Positions 50,234 to 58,865 of a stretch of 64,000 bases of DNA are shown here, piece after piece. The translations under genes and the position numbers were made by a program. This stretch comes from Parasphingopyxis marina. GTDB lineage: Bacteria; Pseudomonadota; Alphaproteobacteria; Sphingomonadales; Sphingomonadaceae. Position 1 is the stretch's first letter. Every line of letters begins with the position of its first letter. The notes under the pieces were generated by a model. It made no database searches and was not told the origin of the DNA. It saw only the letters and a program-made list of their open reading frames with translations. The DNA lies in NCBI RefSeq assembly GCF_014237875.1, contig NZ_JACJVJ010000002.1, positions 434,001 to 498,000 on the forward strand, read 5' to 3'.

Positions 50234-50899
50234 GTGGACAAGGCAATGGAGCATTGGCCGGCCGATCCGGGTTTTTCCGATACCGACGAACATCGCAGCA
50301 TCCGGCGCGAACTTTCCTCGTCCATCGCCCATAGCCCCACCGCGACGATCCTCACCGATCCGCACCAGCCCGACAATCCCGTGATCGAGATGAACGACGC
50401 CTTCGGCACGCTGACCGGCTATGCGCGGGACGAGATTCTGGGCCGCAATTGCCGCTTTCTCGCGGGGCCGGACACCGACCCGGCCGACCGCGCAAAGATG
50501 CGCGACGCGATCGAGCGGCAGGTCCCCGCCCTGATCGAAATCCTGAACTACAAGCGGGATGGCACGCCGTTCCGCAATGCCGTGCTCGTGGCGCCGGTAT
50601 TCGATAGCGCGCAGCGGATCGCCTTCTATATCGGTTCGCAGCGCGAAGTGCCGCCGGACGCCGCCGCCGCATCGGCCCGGGATCGCCGGAATACCGCGCT
50701 GGCCGCGATCGATACGCTGCCCGGCCGCCAGGTGCAGGTGCTGAAACGCGTCGCCAAGGGCCTGCGCAACAAGCAGATCGCCGGCGAGCTCGGCATCGCC
50801 GAGCGCACCGTGAAGATGCACCGCGCGCAACTGAAGAAGCGGCTCGGCGCGCAATCGGCGGCCGATCTCGTCCGTATTGCGGTCGAGGCCGGGCTCTAG
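50234..50899 (+). CDS. EL222-like LOV-HTH blue-light transcription factor
   Basis: The 221-aa protein combines an N-terminal LOV domain with the flavin-adduct motif GRNCRFLAG (reactive Cys73) and a C-terminal LuxR/GerE HTH (about 160-215, RQVQVLKRVAKGLRNKQIAG ... RTVKMHRAQLKKRLGA). Size and order match EL222 of Erythrobacter litoralis, which dimerises and binds DNA in blue light. The start is GTG at 50234; an in-frame ATG at 50246 is an alternative. It is divergent from MTHFR-cupin across 221 bases, a likely target region. Confidence 0.9.
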   Translation: MDKAMEHWPADPGFSDTDEHRSIRRELSSSIAHSPTATILTDPHQPDNPVIEMNDAFGTLTGYARDEILGRNCRFLAGPDTDPADRAKMRDAIERQVPALIEILNYKRDGTPFRNAVLVAPVFDSAQRIAFYIGSQREVPPDAAAASARDRRNTALAAIDTLPGRQVQVLKRVAKGLRNKQIAGELGIAERTVKMHRAQLKKRLGAQSAADLVRIAVEAGL

Positions 50900-50982
50900 C
50901 CGCAACACCTGCCCCAAAGGACATATCGATCCCGCCGCGCGACAGGCCCATGGTGATCGTCAACGAATCGAGCTTATCGAAC

Positions 50983-51065
50983 CCCGGCGCCGGGAAATAC
51001 CTCCCCCCTTTTTCCGGTGCCGGAAACCTTCACCCACCCGCTTTCCAGGCAACCCGGAAAGCGGG
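50983..51065. repeat. Cluster of three palindromes
   Basis: Between the LOV-HTH and TSUP genes lie CCCGGCGCCGGG (50983-50994), TTTCCGG-TG-CCGGAAA (51011-51026) and CCCGCTTTCC paired with GGAAAGCGGG across nine bases (51037-51065). None has a T run on either strand. They may slow read-through between two convergent genes or be REP-like elements. The rest of the 263-base gap shows no gene. Confidence 0.6.
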
Positions 51066-51150
51066 GAAGACGTCGGCCTCCCCCCTCCCGCACGAGTGAG
51101 GGCGCGCCGGCGTCTTCTTTTTGCGCGGGGTTTTTCCGCGCGGTTCCGGG

Positions 51151-51174
51151 GCGATCAGGCGATCAGGCGATCAG
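51151..51174. repeat. Three tandem copies of GCGATCAG
   Basis: Three perfect copies of an eight-base unit (51151-51158, 51159-51166, 51167-51174) span the stop codon of the TSUP permease (51163-51165, minus strand). Copy-number change would alter the 3' end of the gene, but because each unit brings its own TGA the protein end would barely change. Confidence 0.75.
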
Positions 51175-51936
51175 GCCGAACCAGCGCCAGATCAGGCGCA
51201 GGGCGACGTAAAGGATCAGCGCCGCCGTCAGCCGCTTGACGGCGAGCGGCGGGATCCGTGCCGAGCCGAGCCGCGATCCGATCTGCCCGGCGATCAGCAC
51301 CGCCGGGAAAACCGGCCAATAGGCCTGCAGCATTTCGCACGCGCTGGCGACGCCGAAACTGCTTTCGAGCTTCATCATCTGCCCGGCGAGCCCGGCGAGT
51401 GAATTGACGAGGATGAAGACGCTCGCCGTCCCGGCGATTTCGCGCGGGCTGCCCCAGCGCAGCAGGTAGAGCACCGGCGCGAGGAATATTCCGCCGCCGA
51501 TGCCGACCAGACCGGACAGGAACCCGATACCGCCGCCGACGCCGTAGCTGACCGGGCGGGATACGGGGCGTATCGCATCGGCCTCCACCGCGCGCTTGCT
51601 CTCGAAAGCGAGCTGCAGGCCGGCAACCAGCAGCGATCCGCCGAGCACGCCGATGAACACGACTTCCGACACCATGATCCGCCCGCCGAGCCAGGCCGCG
51701 GGCACCGAGATCACGATCCAGGGCAGGATGCGCGCGACGCTGACATGGCCCGCCCGCCAGAAGCGCCAGCTGCCGCCCGCGACGACGATGATGTTGCAGA
51801 GGAGCGCGATCGACGGGAGGATCCGGTAGTCGGTGCCGTGCAGCACCAGCAGCGCGTTATAGGTCGATCCGCCGCCAAACCCGACCATCGCGTAGAGCAG
51901 CGCGGTAAGCGCGAACAGGCCGGCGAGCTGAACCAT
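51163..51936 (-). CDS. TSUP family (TauE/SafE) sulfite/sulfonate exporter-like permease
   Basis: The 257-aa protein has about eight membrane segments. The N-terminal half contains LLYAMVGFGGGSTYNALLVL and the internal repeat GGIGFLSGLVGIGGGIFLAPV, the glycine-rich TSUP signature in both halves. Members move sulfite, sulfoacetate or other organic anions; the substrate is not evident here. Its 3' end carries an eight-base tandem repeat. It is divergent from the small exported protein at 52015 across 78 bases. Confidence 0.88.
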   Translation of the reverse strand: MVQLAGLFALTALLYAMVGFGGGSTYNALLVLHGTDYRILPSIALLCNIIVVAGGSWRFWRAGHVSVARILPWIVISVPAAWLGGRIMVSEVVFIGVLGGSLLVAGLQLAFESKRAVEADAIRPVSRPVSYGVGGGIGFLSGLVGIGGGIFLAPVLYLLRWGSPREIAGTASVFILVNSLAGLAGQMMKLESSFGVASACEMLQAYWPVFPAVLIAGQIGSRLGSARIPPLAVKRLTAALILYVALRLIWRWFGLIA

Positions 51937-52014
51937 CGGCGGCCCTTACACGTTTCGTCATTCCGGCAAAAGAATGGTAAGGGAAACGGGCACAGCAAGA
52001 GGAGCCGGGGCATC

Positions 52015-52539
52015 ATGAAGACCATCCTGTTCGCCGCGCTGGCGGCCGTGCCCGCCGCGCTCTCCGCCCAGCCGGCCCAGCAGCTCGATCGCGGCCCCCT
52101 GCCCGGCTTCGTGCTCGGTTTCGAGGCCGACGACGGCTCCTCGCAGATGCAGGAATATGTCCCGGCCGGTGAGACGGTGCATGACTGGACGCGCATGGTG
52201 ACGGTCCACCGGATGCCGGGGCTCGCGGCACAGGGGATCACCGCGCCGGGCTTTCTCGGGCATCTCCAGGGCCAGCTTCCCCAGGTCTGCGAAGGCGCCC
52301 GCGTCACCGGCCAGCGCCAGTTCGACATCGGCGGCGCGGGCGCCGCCGCGATGCGATCCGACTGCCCGTCCAACCCGATGACCGGCAGCCCGGAAATCAC
52401 CTTCTTCCGCGCGATCACCGGCGCCCAAGATCTCTTCATCGTCCAGGCCGCCTTCCGCTACGTTCCGGATGCCGAAGACGTCGCCTGGGCCGAGCGCTAT
52501 CTCGCCACCGTCCACCTGTGCGAAGGAGAATGCCCGTGA
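52015..52539 (+). CDS. Exported protein, unrecognised family
   Basis: The 174-aa protein starts MKTILFAALAAVPAALSAQ, a signal peptide. The mature part has four cysteines (VCEGARV, SDCPSN and HLCEGECP at the C-terminus), suggesting disulfides in the periplasm, and the segment DWTRMVTVHRMPGLAAQG that recurs in small sphingomonad secreted proteins. No function can be assigned. The ribosome-binding site AAGAGGAGCC is good. Its stop overlaps the GTG of the following cupin gene, so the two form an operon. Confidence 0.7.
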   Translation: MKTILFAALAAVPAALSAQPAQQLDRGPLPGFVLGFEADDGSSQMQEYVPAGETVHDWTRMVTVHRMPGLAAQGITAPGFLGHLQGQLPQVCEGARVTGQRQFDIGGAGAAAMRSDCPSNPMTGSPEITFFRAITGAQDLFIVQAAFRYVPDAEDVAWAERYLATVHLCEGECP

Positions 52540-53063
52540 AACCGATTGCCCTCACCCTTGCGGCAAGCCTTGCCGCGCTGGCCGCCCCGCTCGCCGCGCA
52601 TGACGGCCATGTCGATGCCTATGAGATGCCCGATGCGATGCCCGATGCGATGGAAGCCGCCGGCGACAGGGTCGACGGCGATCCGGCGGAAGCGCCGAGC
52701 GCGGAGGAAGGGATCGCGCTCGCCATGCTTCCCTCGCTGCCGCCCGGATCGAACGAGGTGCTGCGCTCGTCGCTCAGCCTTGCCGAGGGGCTGGAGGTGA
52801 TCGTCTCCGACGTCGTGATCCCGCCGGGTGCCACCGTGCCGCGCCACTATCATCCGGGCGAGGAATTTCTCTACCTGATCGAGGGCACGGCGACCCATGT
52901 GCAGGAGGGCCAGGCCGATATCGCAATGACGGCCGGTGACGGTTACGCCATCCCCGCCCGCGCAATCCACGCCCCGCGCGGCGGGCCGCAGGGCGCGCGC
53001 GCCATCGTCTTCCGCGTCCATGTCGCGGGGCAGGAAGAACGCGTGCTGGTGCCCGCGGAATAG
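52536..53063 (+). CDS. Exported cupin-domain protein
   Basis: The 175-aa protein begins with a signal peptide (KPIALTLAASLAALAAPLAA), then an acidic His/Asp/Met-rich stretch (HDGHVDAYEMPDAMPDAM) that could hold metal. The C-terminal cupin has motif 1 PRHYHPGEEFLYLIEG and motif 2 GYAIPARAIHAPRG, with the His/Glu ligands conserved. The GTG at 52536 is selected because GGAG is seven bases upstream and the codon overlaps the preceding stop (GTGA); the ATG at 52530 is too close to the Shine-Dalgarno. The substrate is unknown. Confidence 0.75.
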   Translation: MKPIALTLAASLAALAAPLAAHDGHVDAYEMPDAMPDAMEAAGDRVDGDPAEAPSAEEGIALAMLPSLPPGSNEVLRSSLSLAEGLEVIVSDVVIPPGATVPRHYHPGEEFLYLIEGTATHVQEGQADIAMTAGDGYAIPARAIHAPRGGPQGARAIVFRVHVAGQEERVLVPAE

Positions 53064-53106
53064 ATCCCGGCCCCGTCGCCTTCGCAGGCGGGCAGCGCCA
53101 ACGGCG

Positions 53107-54167
<1,061 letters not shown>

Positions 54168-54171
<4 letters not shown>

Positions 54172-54674
54172 CCGCCGGTCGCCCCGTCGCTGCGGCCGAT
54201 ATCGCCCAGCTTGGTCTGGAGGCTCATCGCGTCGATCGAATCGATCGGCAGCGCGGTGAACAGCGCGATGCGGTTGCGCAGATACAGGAGCGCGCGCTCG
54301 AAGGCTTCGCGCTGTCCCTCGCCTTCCACCGCCGCCGGGTCCTCGATTCCCCAATGGGCGGACATCGGCTGGCCGGGCCAGACGGGGCAGGCCTCGCCCG
54401 CCGCATTGTCGCAGACGGTAAACACGAAATCGAGCCGCGGCGCATCGGCCTGCGCGAATTCGTCCCAGCTTTTCGAGCGGAACCCGTCGGTCTTGAACCC
54501 GGTATGCGCGAGCACGTCCAGCGCCATCGGATGGACTTCGCCTTTCGGCTGGCTGCCGGCGGAAAAGGCGCGGAACCGCCCCTGCCCGTCCCGGTTCAGC
54601 AGCGCCTCGGCGAGAATCGAGCGCGCCGAATTGCCGGTACACAGGAACAGCACATTATAGATCTTGTCGGCCAT
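54168..54674 (-). CDS. arsC: Arsenate reductase, low-molecular-weight phosphatase type
   Basis: The 168-aa enzyme has the PTP-like P-loop [11 protein letters not shown] (Cys12 to Arg18) and the downstream Cys ([15 protein letters not shown]), giving the second and third cysteines of the triple-Cys relay. It reduces arsenate to arsenite with thioredoxin or glutaredoxin. The ATG at 54674 follows from the family N-terminus [12 protein letters not shown]. It overlaps the permease gene by ATGA. A region of 25 bases separates it from arsI. Confidence 0.92.
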
Positions 54675-54699
54675 GGCCTTCGCTCCCCCAAATGTCGCC

Positions 54700-55149
54700 T
54701 CAGCCGCAGCAACGGGCGCCATGGTCGCCCGCGTCTCCGGTCGCCGCCACCACCGCGTCGCGCGAAGGCCCGGTGCCGTAGAAGGTCGCCTCGCCATTGG
54801 TGAGGAAGGCCTCCCAGACGATATTGTCGGGATCGGCGATCCAGCTTTTCTCCGATTGCGCATAACAGCAGGTCGTCGCGCCCTCCTCGAGCACGGGCCG
54901 CCCGGCCGCTTCCAGCCGGCCGTACACCTCGGCCAGTTCCGTCTCGTCCTCGGCCTGCACGCCGAGATGGGCGATCCCCGGCGCGCGTTCGGCGCCGGTC
55001 GAGATCGCGAAATTGACGCGCGGATCCTCGAGCATCCACTTGGCGTAATCGCCCTTGGTCACCACCGGCTCCGCGCCGAAAAACTGCGAGTAGAAGGCGA
55101 TCGAGGCGTCGAGATCGGCGACCCCGACATGCACATGCAGGCGTTTCAT
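54700..55149 (-). CDS. arsI: ArsI/CadI-type vicinal oxygen chelate protein (C-As lyase family)
   Basis: The 149-aa protein has the VOC fold: MKRLHVHVGVADLDASIAFY, then GIAHLGVQAEDETELAEVYG with the metal His, and a Cys-containing stretch EEGATTCCYAQSEKSW, where the CC pair matches the arsenic-binding site of ArsI. ArsI cleaves the carbon-arsenic bond of trivalent methyl- or aromatic arsenicals; CadI homologues are similar. The C-terminus ends HGARCCG, a second Cys pair. The operon position between arsR and arsC supports a role in organoarsenical resistance. Confidence 0.88.
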   Translation of the reverse strand: MKRLHVHVGVADLDASIAFYSQFFGAEPVVTKGDYAKWMLEDPRVNFAISTGAERAPGIAHLGVQAEDETELAEVYGRLEAAGRPVLEEGATTCCYAQSEKSWIADPDNIVWEAFLTNGEATFYGTGPSRDAVVAATGDAGDHGARCCG

Positions 55150-55493
55150 GAGGCGATCCTTTCCAGGGTATCGGACAGCGTATCGACGCATCCCGCGCCG
55201 CCGCAGCAATTTTCCATCAGGTAACCGACCAGGCCGTTCATCGCGGCATAGTCGGCGGCGTAGATCAGGCTCCGCCCCTCGCGCCGCTGGGTGATGAGCC
55301 CGGCATGGCGCAACTGGGCGAGATGGAAGGACAGCGAAGAGGCCGGCACGCCGAGCCGCTCCGCAATCGCCCCCGCCGCCATTCCCTCCGGCCCCGCCTG
55401 GACGAGCGCGCGGAACACGGCGAGCCGATGCTCCTGCGCGAGCGCGGCCAAGGCGGCGACGATGGTTTCGGGGCTGGGTCGAGTCGTTTCCAT
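55146..55493 (-). CDS. arsR: ArsR/SmtB family repressor
   Basis: The 115-aa winged-helix repressor has the recognition helix VPASSLSFHLAQLRHAGLIT and a C-terminal cysteine cluster MENCCGGAGC that probably senses arsenite, as in the C-terminal-site ArsR group. The ATG at 55493 gives METTRPSP; the upstream in-frame extension is not conserved in character. It overlaps arsI by ATGA and heads the operon, which it presumably represses. Confidence 0.92.
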   Translation of the reverse strand: METTRPSPETIVAALAALAQEHRLAVFRALVQAGPEGMAAGAIAERLGVPASSLSFHLAQLRHAGLITQRREGRSLIYAADYAAMNGLVGYLMENCCGGAGCVDTLSDTLERIAS

Positions 55494-55832
55494 ATTTCGA
55501 GAATTATGGAATTGATGCAGATGAGTCAAGACTGCCCGCCCCTCACCCGGACTGTATCCCGGGGTCAGGACGGCACGAATTGCCCCTTCGACGCAAAAAA
55601 TGCCTTCCCCCTGCAATTTCCACGCTTCGTACAACGATGCCTACAACGCCCCCATAATAAATGCCCCTCAACCGGTCGCTGGCCGGGAAACTGAACACAT
55701 AACAAGACACGGGTACCGGGATCGAACCATCGCCGGCACCGGGTCATGGGCGTTTTGCCGTCACACGATGGAAGAGCGCCCGGCCCGGCCGCCGGCATTC
55801 GATGCCGTCCCATTCGATTGAGGGACCGACAC
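55494..55832. other. arsR/UrcA divergent intergenic region with candidate ArsR operator
   Basis: These 339 bases hold no convincing gene. Next to arsR the AT-rich GAATTATGGAATTG (55500-55513) contains AATT-N4-AATT and is the best candidate operator. The middle carries CCCGGACTGTATCCCGGGG-like short repeats and CCCCTTC blocks. Toward UrcA there are GGGTACCGGG and GGCACCGGG units, and the purine-rich AGGGACC precedes the UrcA start. No strong promoter or terminator can be called. Confidence 0.45.
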
Positions 55833-56132
55833 ATGACTTTTGCAACGACGAAGACCTTTCGCACGATCCTGGCCGCCATCCTTATTTGCGGCGCTTCCCT
55901 GCCGGTCGCTGCCGCGCCGCAGGGGGAGCCGATAGTCTCCCGGATCGAGATCCGTACCGGCGATCTCGATCTCGGCAACCAGGCCGACCGGGACCGTCTG
56001 GACCGCCGCCTGCGCTGGGCCGCGCGCGAAGTGTGCGGAACCGGATACGGCTTCGATCTCAACAGCCGCAACGAAGCGCGCCGCTGCGTCCAGCAGGCGC
56101 TCGAAACCGTCGAGATGTCGCAAGGCAGCTAG
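55833..56132 (+). CDS. UrcA family exported protein
   Basis: A 99-aa protein with signal peptide (FRTILAAILICGASLPVAAA) and a UrcA domain: an N-terminal beta strand VSRIEIRTGDLDLGNQADRD, a helical region LDRRLRWAAREVCG and a second cysteine (RRCVQQALE), so one disulfide is likely. UrcA proteins are small periplasmic proteins abundant in sphingomonads; the function is unknown. It is followed by a strong hairpin at 56139-56172, so it is monocistronic. Confidence 0.85.
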   Translation: MTFATTKTFRTILAAILICGASLPVAAAPQGEPIVSRIEIRTGDLDLGNQADRDRLDRRLRWAAREVCGTGYGFDLNSRNEARRCVQQALETVEMSQGS

Positions 56133-56138
56133 CGGCAA

Positions 56139-56187
56139 GGCCTCCGCGGACGCTCCCATATCCGCGGAGGCCAATGCCCTCGTTTTT
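56139..56187 (+). terminator. Terminator after UrcA gene
   Basis: GGCCTCCGCGGA (56139-56150) and TCCGCGGAGGCC (56161-56172) form a perfect 12-bp stem with a ten-base loop. TTTTT follows at 56183-56187, ten bases after the stem. The distance is longer than ideal, but the hairpin lies directly after the stop codon. Confidence 0.7.
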
Positions 56188-56361
56188 CTCCCTGAACGAC
56201 ACGGCATCGGCGCGTTCGCCGGATACCCGCCATATACCCGCCATCGGCCACTCGGCGGTAGCCGCCGGCTCCCCGCAATAATCTGTGACCAGCGACACAT
56301 CCCGTGATATCAAATACCGGATACCGGGTCGCACCATGGCAATTGCTTCGAGGAGCTGACT

Positions 56362-56547
56362 ATGACGGACAAGAAAATCGTGGAACTTGGCGACGCTGAT
56401 CTCGACAATGTTCAGGGCGGGGCATCCCAGGCGATCGACGTTTCCGGAGCGGCCATCGGCCAGCTCGATGGCATCGGCGGCGAAAAGGTGGGATTCGCGG
56501 AAAGCGGAAAAAAGGGATTCGCCGAAAGCGGCAAGAAAGGGGAATAA
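56362..56547 (+). CDS. Small peptide with double-glycine-type leader and C-terminal repeat
   Basis: The 61-aa product opens with MTDKKIVELGDADLDNVQGG, which looks like the leaders removed by C39-peptidase/ABC exporters (EL...DL..V.GG). The 41-residue remainder is Gly/Ala-rich, has no cysteine, and ends in a duplicated octapeptide GFAESGKK GFAESGKK GE. The duplication is visible in DNA as two 24-base units (56491-56514, 56515-56538). GAGGAG lies about eight bases before the ATG. No exporter, modifying enzyme or immunity gene is adjacent. It could be a bacteriocin/RiPP-like precursor or a secreted signalling peptide. Confidence 0.7.
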   Translation: MTDKKIVELGDADLDNVQGGASQAIDVSGAAIGQLDGIGGEKVGFAESGKKGFAESGKKGE

Positions 56548-56688
56548 CGAAAGCCCCGGCCTGACACGAAACCTTACGGCCTTGTGCCCGCCGGTCGGCA
56601 GGCGGCGGCTATCCCTTCGATCTCTACCGGGCGTGGGTTCATAGTTTTCCCTGTCCTACACGCACCCGAATCAGGCATAAGCTGGTCG

Positions 56689-57141
56689 ATGGACCGGCCC
56701 CCTCCCCTCGACCCCGATAATCCGCTCGCCTTCAAGCCGGTTCCCGTCCGCGCGCGGCACGACGGGTGGACGCCCGAGCGGCAATATCGCTTTATCGACG
56801 CGCTTTCCCGCATCGGGCTGGTGAAAGCGGCCGCCGAGGCGGTCGGCAAATCGCCCAAATCCGCCTATCGGCTGCGCGACCGCGACGATGCCGCAAGCTT
56901 CCGCCGCGCCTGGGACGCCGCGCTCGCCATGGGCCAGGGCATGGCTCTCGATTGCGCTATCGAACGGGCGACGGACGGCGTGCCGGAGCCGGTCTTCTAT
57001 CGCGGCAAGCAGATCGGCGTGCGGCGGCGCTACGACAATTCCCTGCTGCGCGCGGCGCTCAGCACGATGGACCGGATGGCGGCGCGGCACGGCCGCGCGA
57101 AACATGATCGCCTGGAATATAATTTCCGGGCCGCGAAATAA
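56689..57141 (+). CDS. HTH protein resembling phage terminase small subunit, unrecognised
   Basis: The 150-aa basic protein starts MDRPPPLDPDNPLAFKPVPV. A helix-turn-helix is suggested by QYRFIDALSRIGLVKAAAEA ... GKSPKSAYRLRDRDDAASFR, resembling small terminase or homeodomain-like DNA-binding modules. The C-terminal part VRRRYDNSLLRAALSTMDRM has the (R)YDN-LL pattern frequent in such proteins of sphingomonads. No phage genes are nearby, so it may be a domesticated DNA-binding protein. Function unknown. Confidence 0.6.
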   Translation: MDRPPPLDPDNPLAFKPVPVRARHDGWTPERQYRFIDALSRIGLVKAAAEAVGKSPKSAYRLRDRDDAASFRRAWDAALAMGQGMALDCAIERATDGVPEPVFYRGKQIGVRRRYDNSLLRAALSTMDRMAARHGRAKHDRLEYNFRAAK

Positions 57142-57262
57142 GGCGGCGCATTGTGCGGCTACATATGCTGACCTTCATGACCTTTCGGTCCGCACGCGTG
57201 CTGCACCCGCACTATCGAAATTAGCGGCTTGCCTGCCAAATGCGTTTCGCTACACAACTGAA

Positions 57263-58234
57263 ATGACACTTCCATCGCCCCTCTTCGATCCGCTGCGGCT
57301 GCCCCTTATCGGCGCGCCGCTGTTCATCATCTCCCAGCCCGCGCTCGTCATCGCCCAGTGCAAGGCCGGCATTGTCGGCTCCTTCCCGGCGCTGAACGCG
57401 CGGCCGCAATCCCTGCTCGACGAATGGCTGCACGAGATCACCGAGGCGCTGGCCGCGCATAACCGCGATCATCCGGACCGGCCGGCGGCGCCCTTCGCGG
57501 TCAACCAGATCGTCCATAAATCGAACGACCGGCTGGAGGCCGATCTCGCGACCTGCGAGAAATGGCAGGTGCCGATCACCATCACCTCGCTGGGCGCGCG
57601 CGAGGAGCTGAACCAGGCCGTGCATGGCTGGGGCGGCATCGCGCTGCACGACATCATCAACGATCGCTTCGCGCGGAAAGCCATCGAGAAAGGCGCGGAC
57701 GGAATCATCGCCGTCGCCGCGGGCGCGGGCGGCCATGCCGGCACCATCTCGCCCTTCGCGCTGGTCGGCGAAATCCGGCAATGGTTCGATGGGCCGCTGA
57801 TCCTTTCCGGGGCGATCGCCAGCGGGCACGCGATCCTCGGCGCGCAGGCGATGGGCGCGGATCTCGCCTATATGGGATCGGCCTTTATCGCGACCGAGGA
57901 AGCCGTCGCGATGGACGGCTATAAACAGGGCATCGTCGAAGGGCGCGCCGCGGACATCGTCTATTCGGACCTCTTCACCGGCGTGCACGGCAATTATCTG
58001 CGCGGCTCCATCGAGGCGGCGGGGCTCGATCCCGATGCGCTGCCCGAGGGCAACCTGAAGACGATGAATTTCGGATCCGGCAATGCGCCCAAGGCGAAGG
58101 CGTGGAAGGATATCTGGGGTTCGGGCCAGGGCATCGGCGCGGTGGCCGCGGTGGAAAGCGTCGCGGACCGGATCGACCGGCTGGCTGCGGAATATGCAGC
58201 GGCGAAGGAAGAGCTGGCGGCGAAGATGCGCTAG
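57263..58234 (+). CDS. Nitronate monooxygenase family flavoprotein
   Basis: The 323-aa FMN TIM barrel has the family start LPLIGAPLFIISQPALVIAQ, a GIVGSFPALNARP loop, the phosphate-binding VAAGAGGHAGTISPFALVGE (with the catalytic His context of GGHAG) and SGAIASGHAILGAQAMGADLAYMGSAFI. Nitronate monooxygenases detoxify alkyl nitronates; 2-nitropropane dioxygenase is the older name. The ATG at 57263 is used. It is convergent with rcdA across 16 bases. Confidence 0.88.
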   Translation: MTLPSPLFDPLRLPLIGAPLFIISQPALVIAQCKAGIVGSFPALNARPQSLLDEWLHEITEALAAHNRDHPDRPAAPFAVNQIVHKSNDRLEADLATCEKWQVPITITSLGAREELNQAVHGWGGIALHDIINDRFARKAIEKGADGIIAVAAGAGGHAGTISPFALVGEIRQWFDGPLILSGAIASGHAILGAQAMGADLAYMGSAFIATEEAVAMDGYKQGIVEGRAADIVYSDLFTGVHGNYLRGSIEAAGLDPDALPEGNLKTMNFGSGNAPKAKAWKDIWGSGQGIGAVAAVESVADRIDRLAAEYAAAKEELAAKMR

Positions 58235-58250
58235 CCCGGGCGGGACAGGA

Positions 58251-58718
58251 CTAGAAGGCCCGCTCCAGCCGTCCGAGCAGGCTGCGCGCCGGGCTCGGCC
58301 GCTGGCGTTCGGGCGGATCGATGAGTTCGCGTTCCAGCCGGCGGACGCGGTCGTAAAGATCCGTGCTGGCGACGATCAGCTGCTGCGCGCCTTCGGGGAA
58401 CTGCTCGGTGGCCGCGGCGTCGGTCGTGCCCGCTTCGCCGAGGCGGCGATCCGGGCGCCGGGCGGTTTCGGCGTCGATCTCGCCCGCCGCTTCGCCGCGC
58501 CAGGTGAGCAGCCAGGCGATGACGTGCATGATCCGCGTCGTCACCTTCAGGCTCTCGACGGCATAGCCGACCCGGGTCGCGGGCGAGAGCTGGTCCCGCG
58601 CGGTGACGCCGTGATCCTCGAAATAGGCGCGCGCCTCGTCGGCCAGCACCATCGCCTCGACATAGAGCGAGTCGACGAGCTTGCGGGTCAGGCGGTTCTC
58701 GGAGACGGTTTCGGCCAT
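58251..58718 (-). CDS. rcdA: RcdA/DUF1465 family protein (ClpXP adaptor in Caulobacter)
   Basis: The 155-aa protein has a three-helix core (VSENRLTRKLVDSLYVEAMV, YFEDHG, RVGYAVESLKVTTRIMHVIA) that matches DUF1465. In Caulobacter crescentus RcdA is an adaptor that helps ClpXP degrade CtrA and others during the cell cycle. The central AWLLTWRGEAAGEID and a flexible C-terminal tail also fit. The ATG at 58718 gives MAETVSENRL. It is divergent from the heat-shock Hsp20 gene; any functional link is unproven. Confidence 0.85.
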   Translation of the reverse strand: MAETVSENRLTRKLVDSLYVEAMVLADEARAYFEDHGVTARDQLSPATRVGYAVESLKVTTRIMHVIAWLLTWRGEAAGEIDAETARRPDRRLGEAGTTDAAATEQFPEGAQQLIVASTDLYDRVRRLERELIDPPERQRPSPARSLLGRLERAF

Positions 58719-58831
58719 AGCCAGATACTGTGCCACAGCCGCTTGCGAGTCTCCAAGCGCAAACAGCGCCAATGGATGGGGTTAACGCCGATTGTCCCTC
58801 TCCGGGGCACCGCAAAACCGGTCCGCGGGCT

Positions 58832-58859
58832 CTTGAAATCGGGCGTCGAATTCCCATCT
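58832..58859 (+). promoter_or_regulatory. Sigma-32 (RpoH) heat-shock promoter
   Basis: CTTGAAA (58832-58838) and CCCATCT (58853-58859) are separated by 14 bases, matching the alphaproteobacterial RpoH consensus CTTGAAA-N13/14-CYYAT-T. It lies about 107 bases upstream of the Hsp20 start, which fits a long leader with an RNA thermometer. Confidence 0.8.
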
Positions 58860-58865
58860 CGCCCG

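Noticed and set aside
56584-57141. Longer start for the HTH protein
   Set aside because: The upstream 35 residues are unlike the compact DNA-binding domain and lie just after the peptide gene. ATG 56689 is more plausible.
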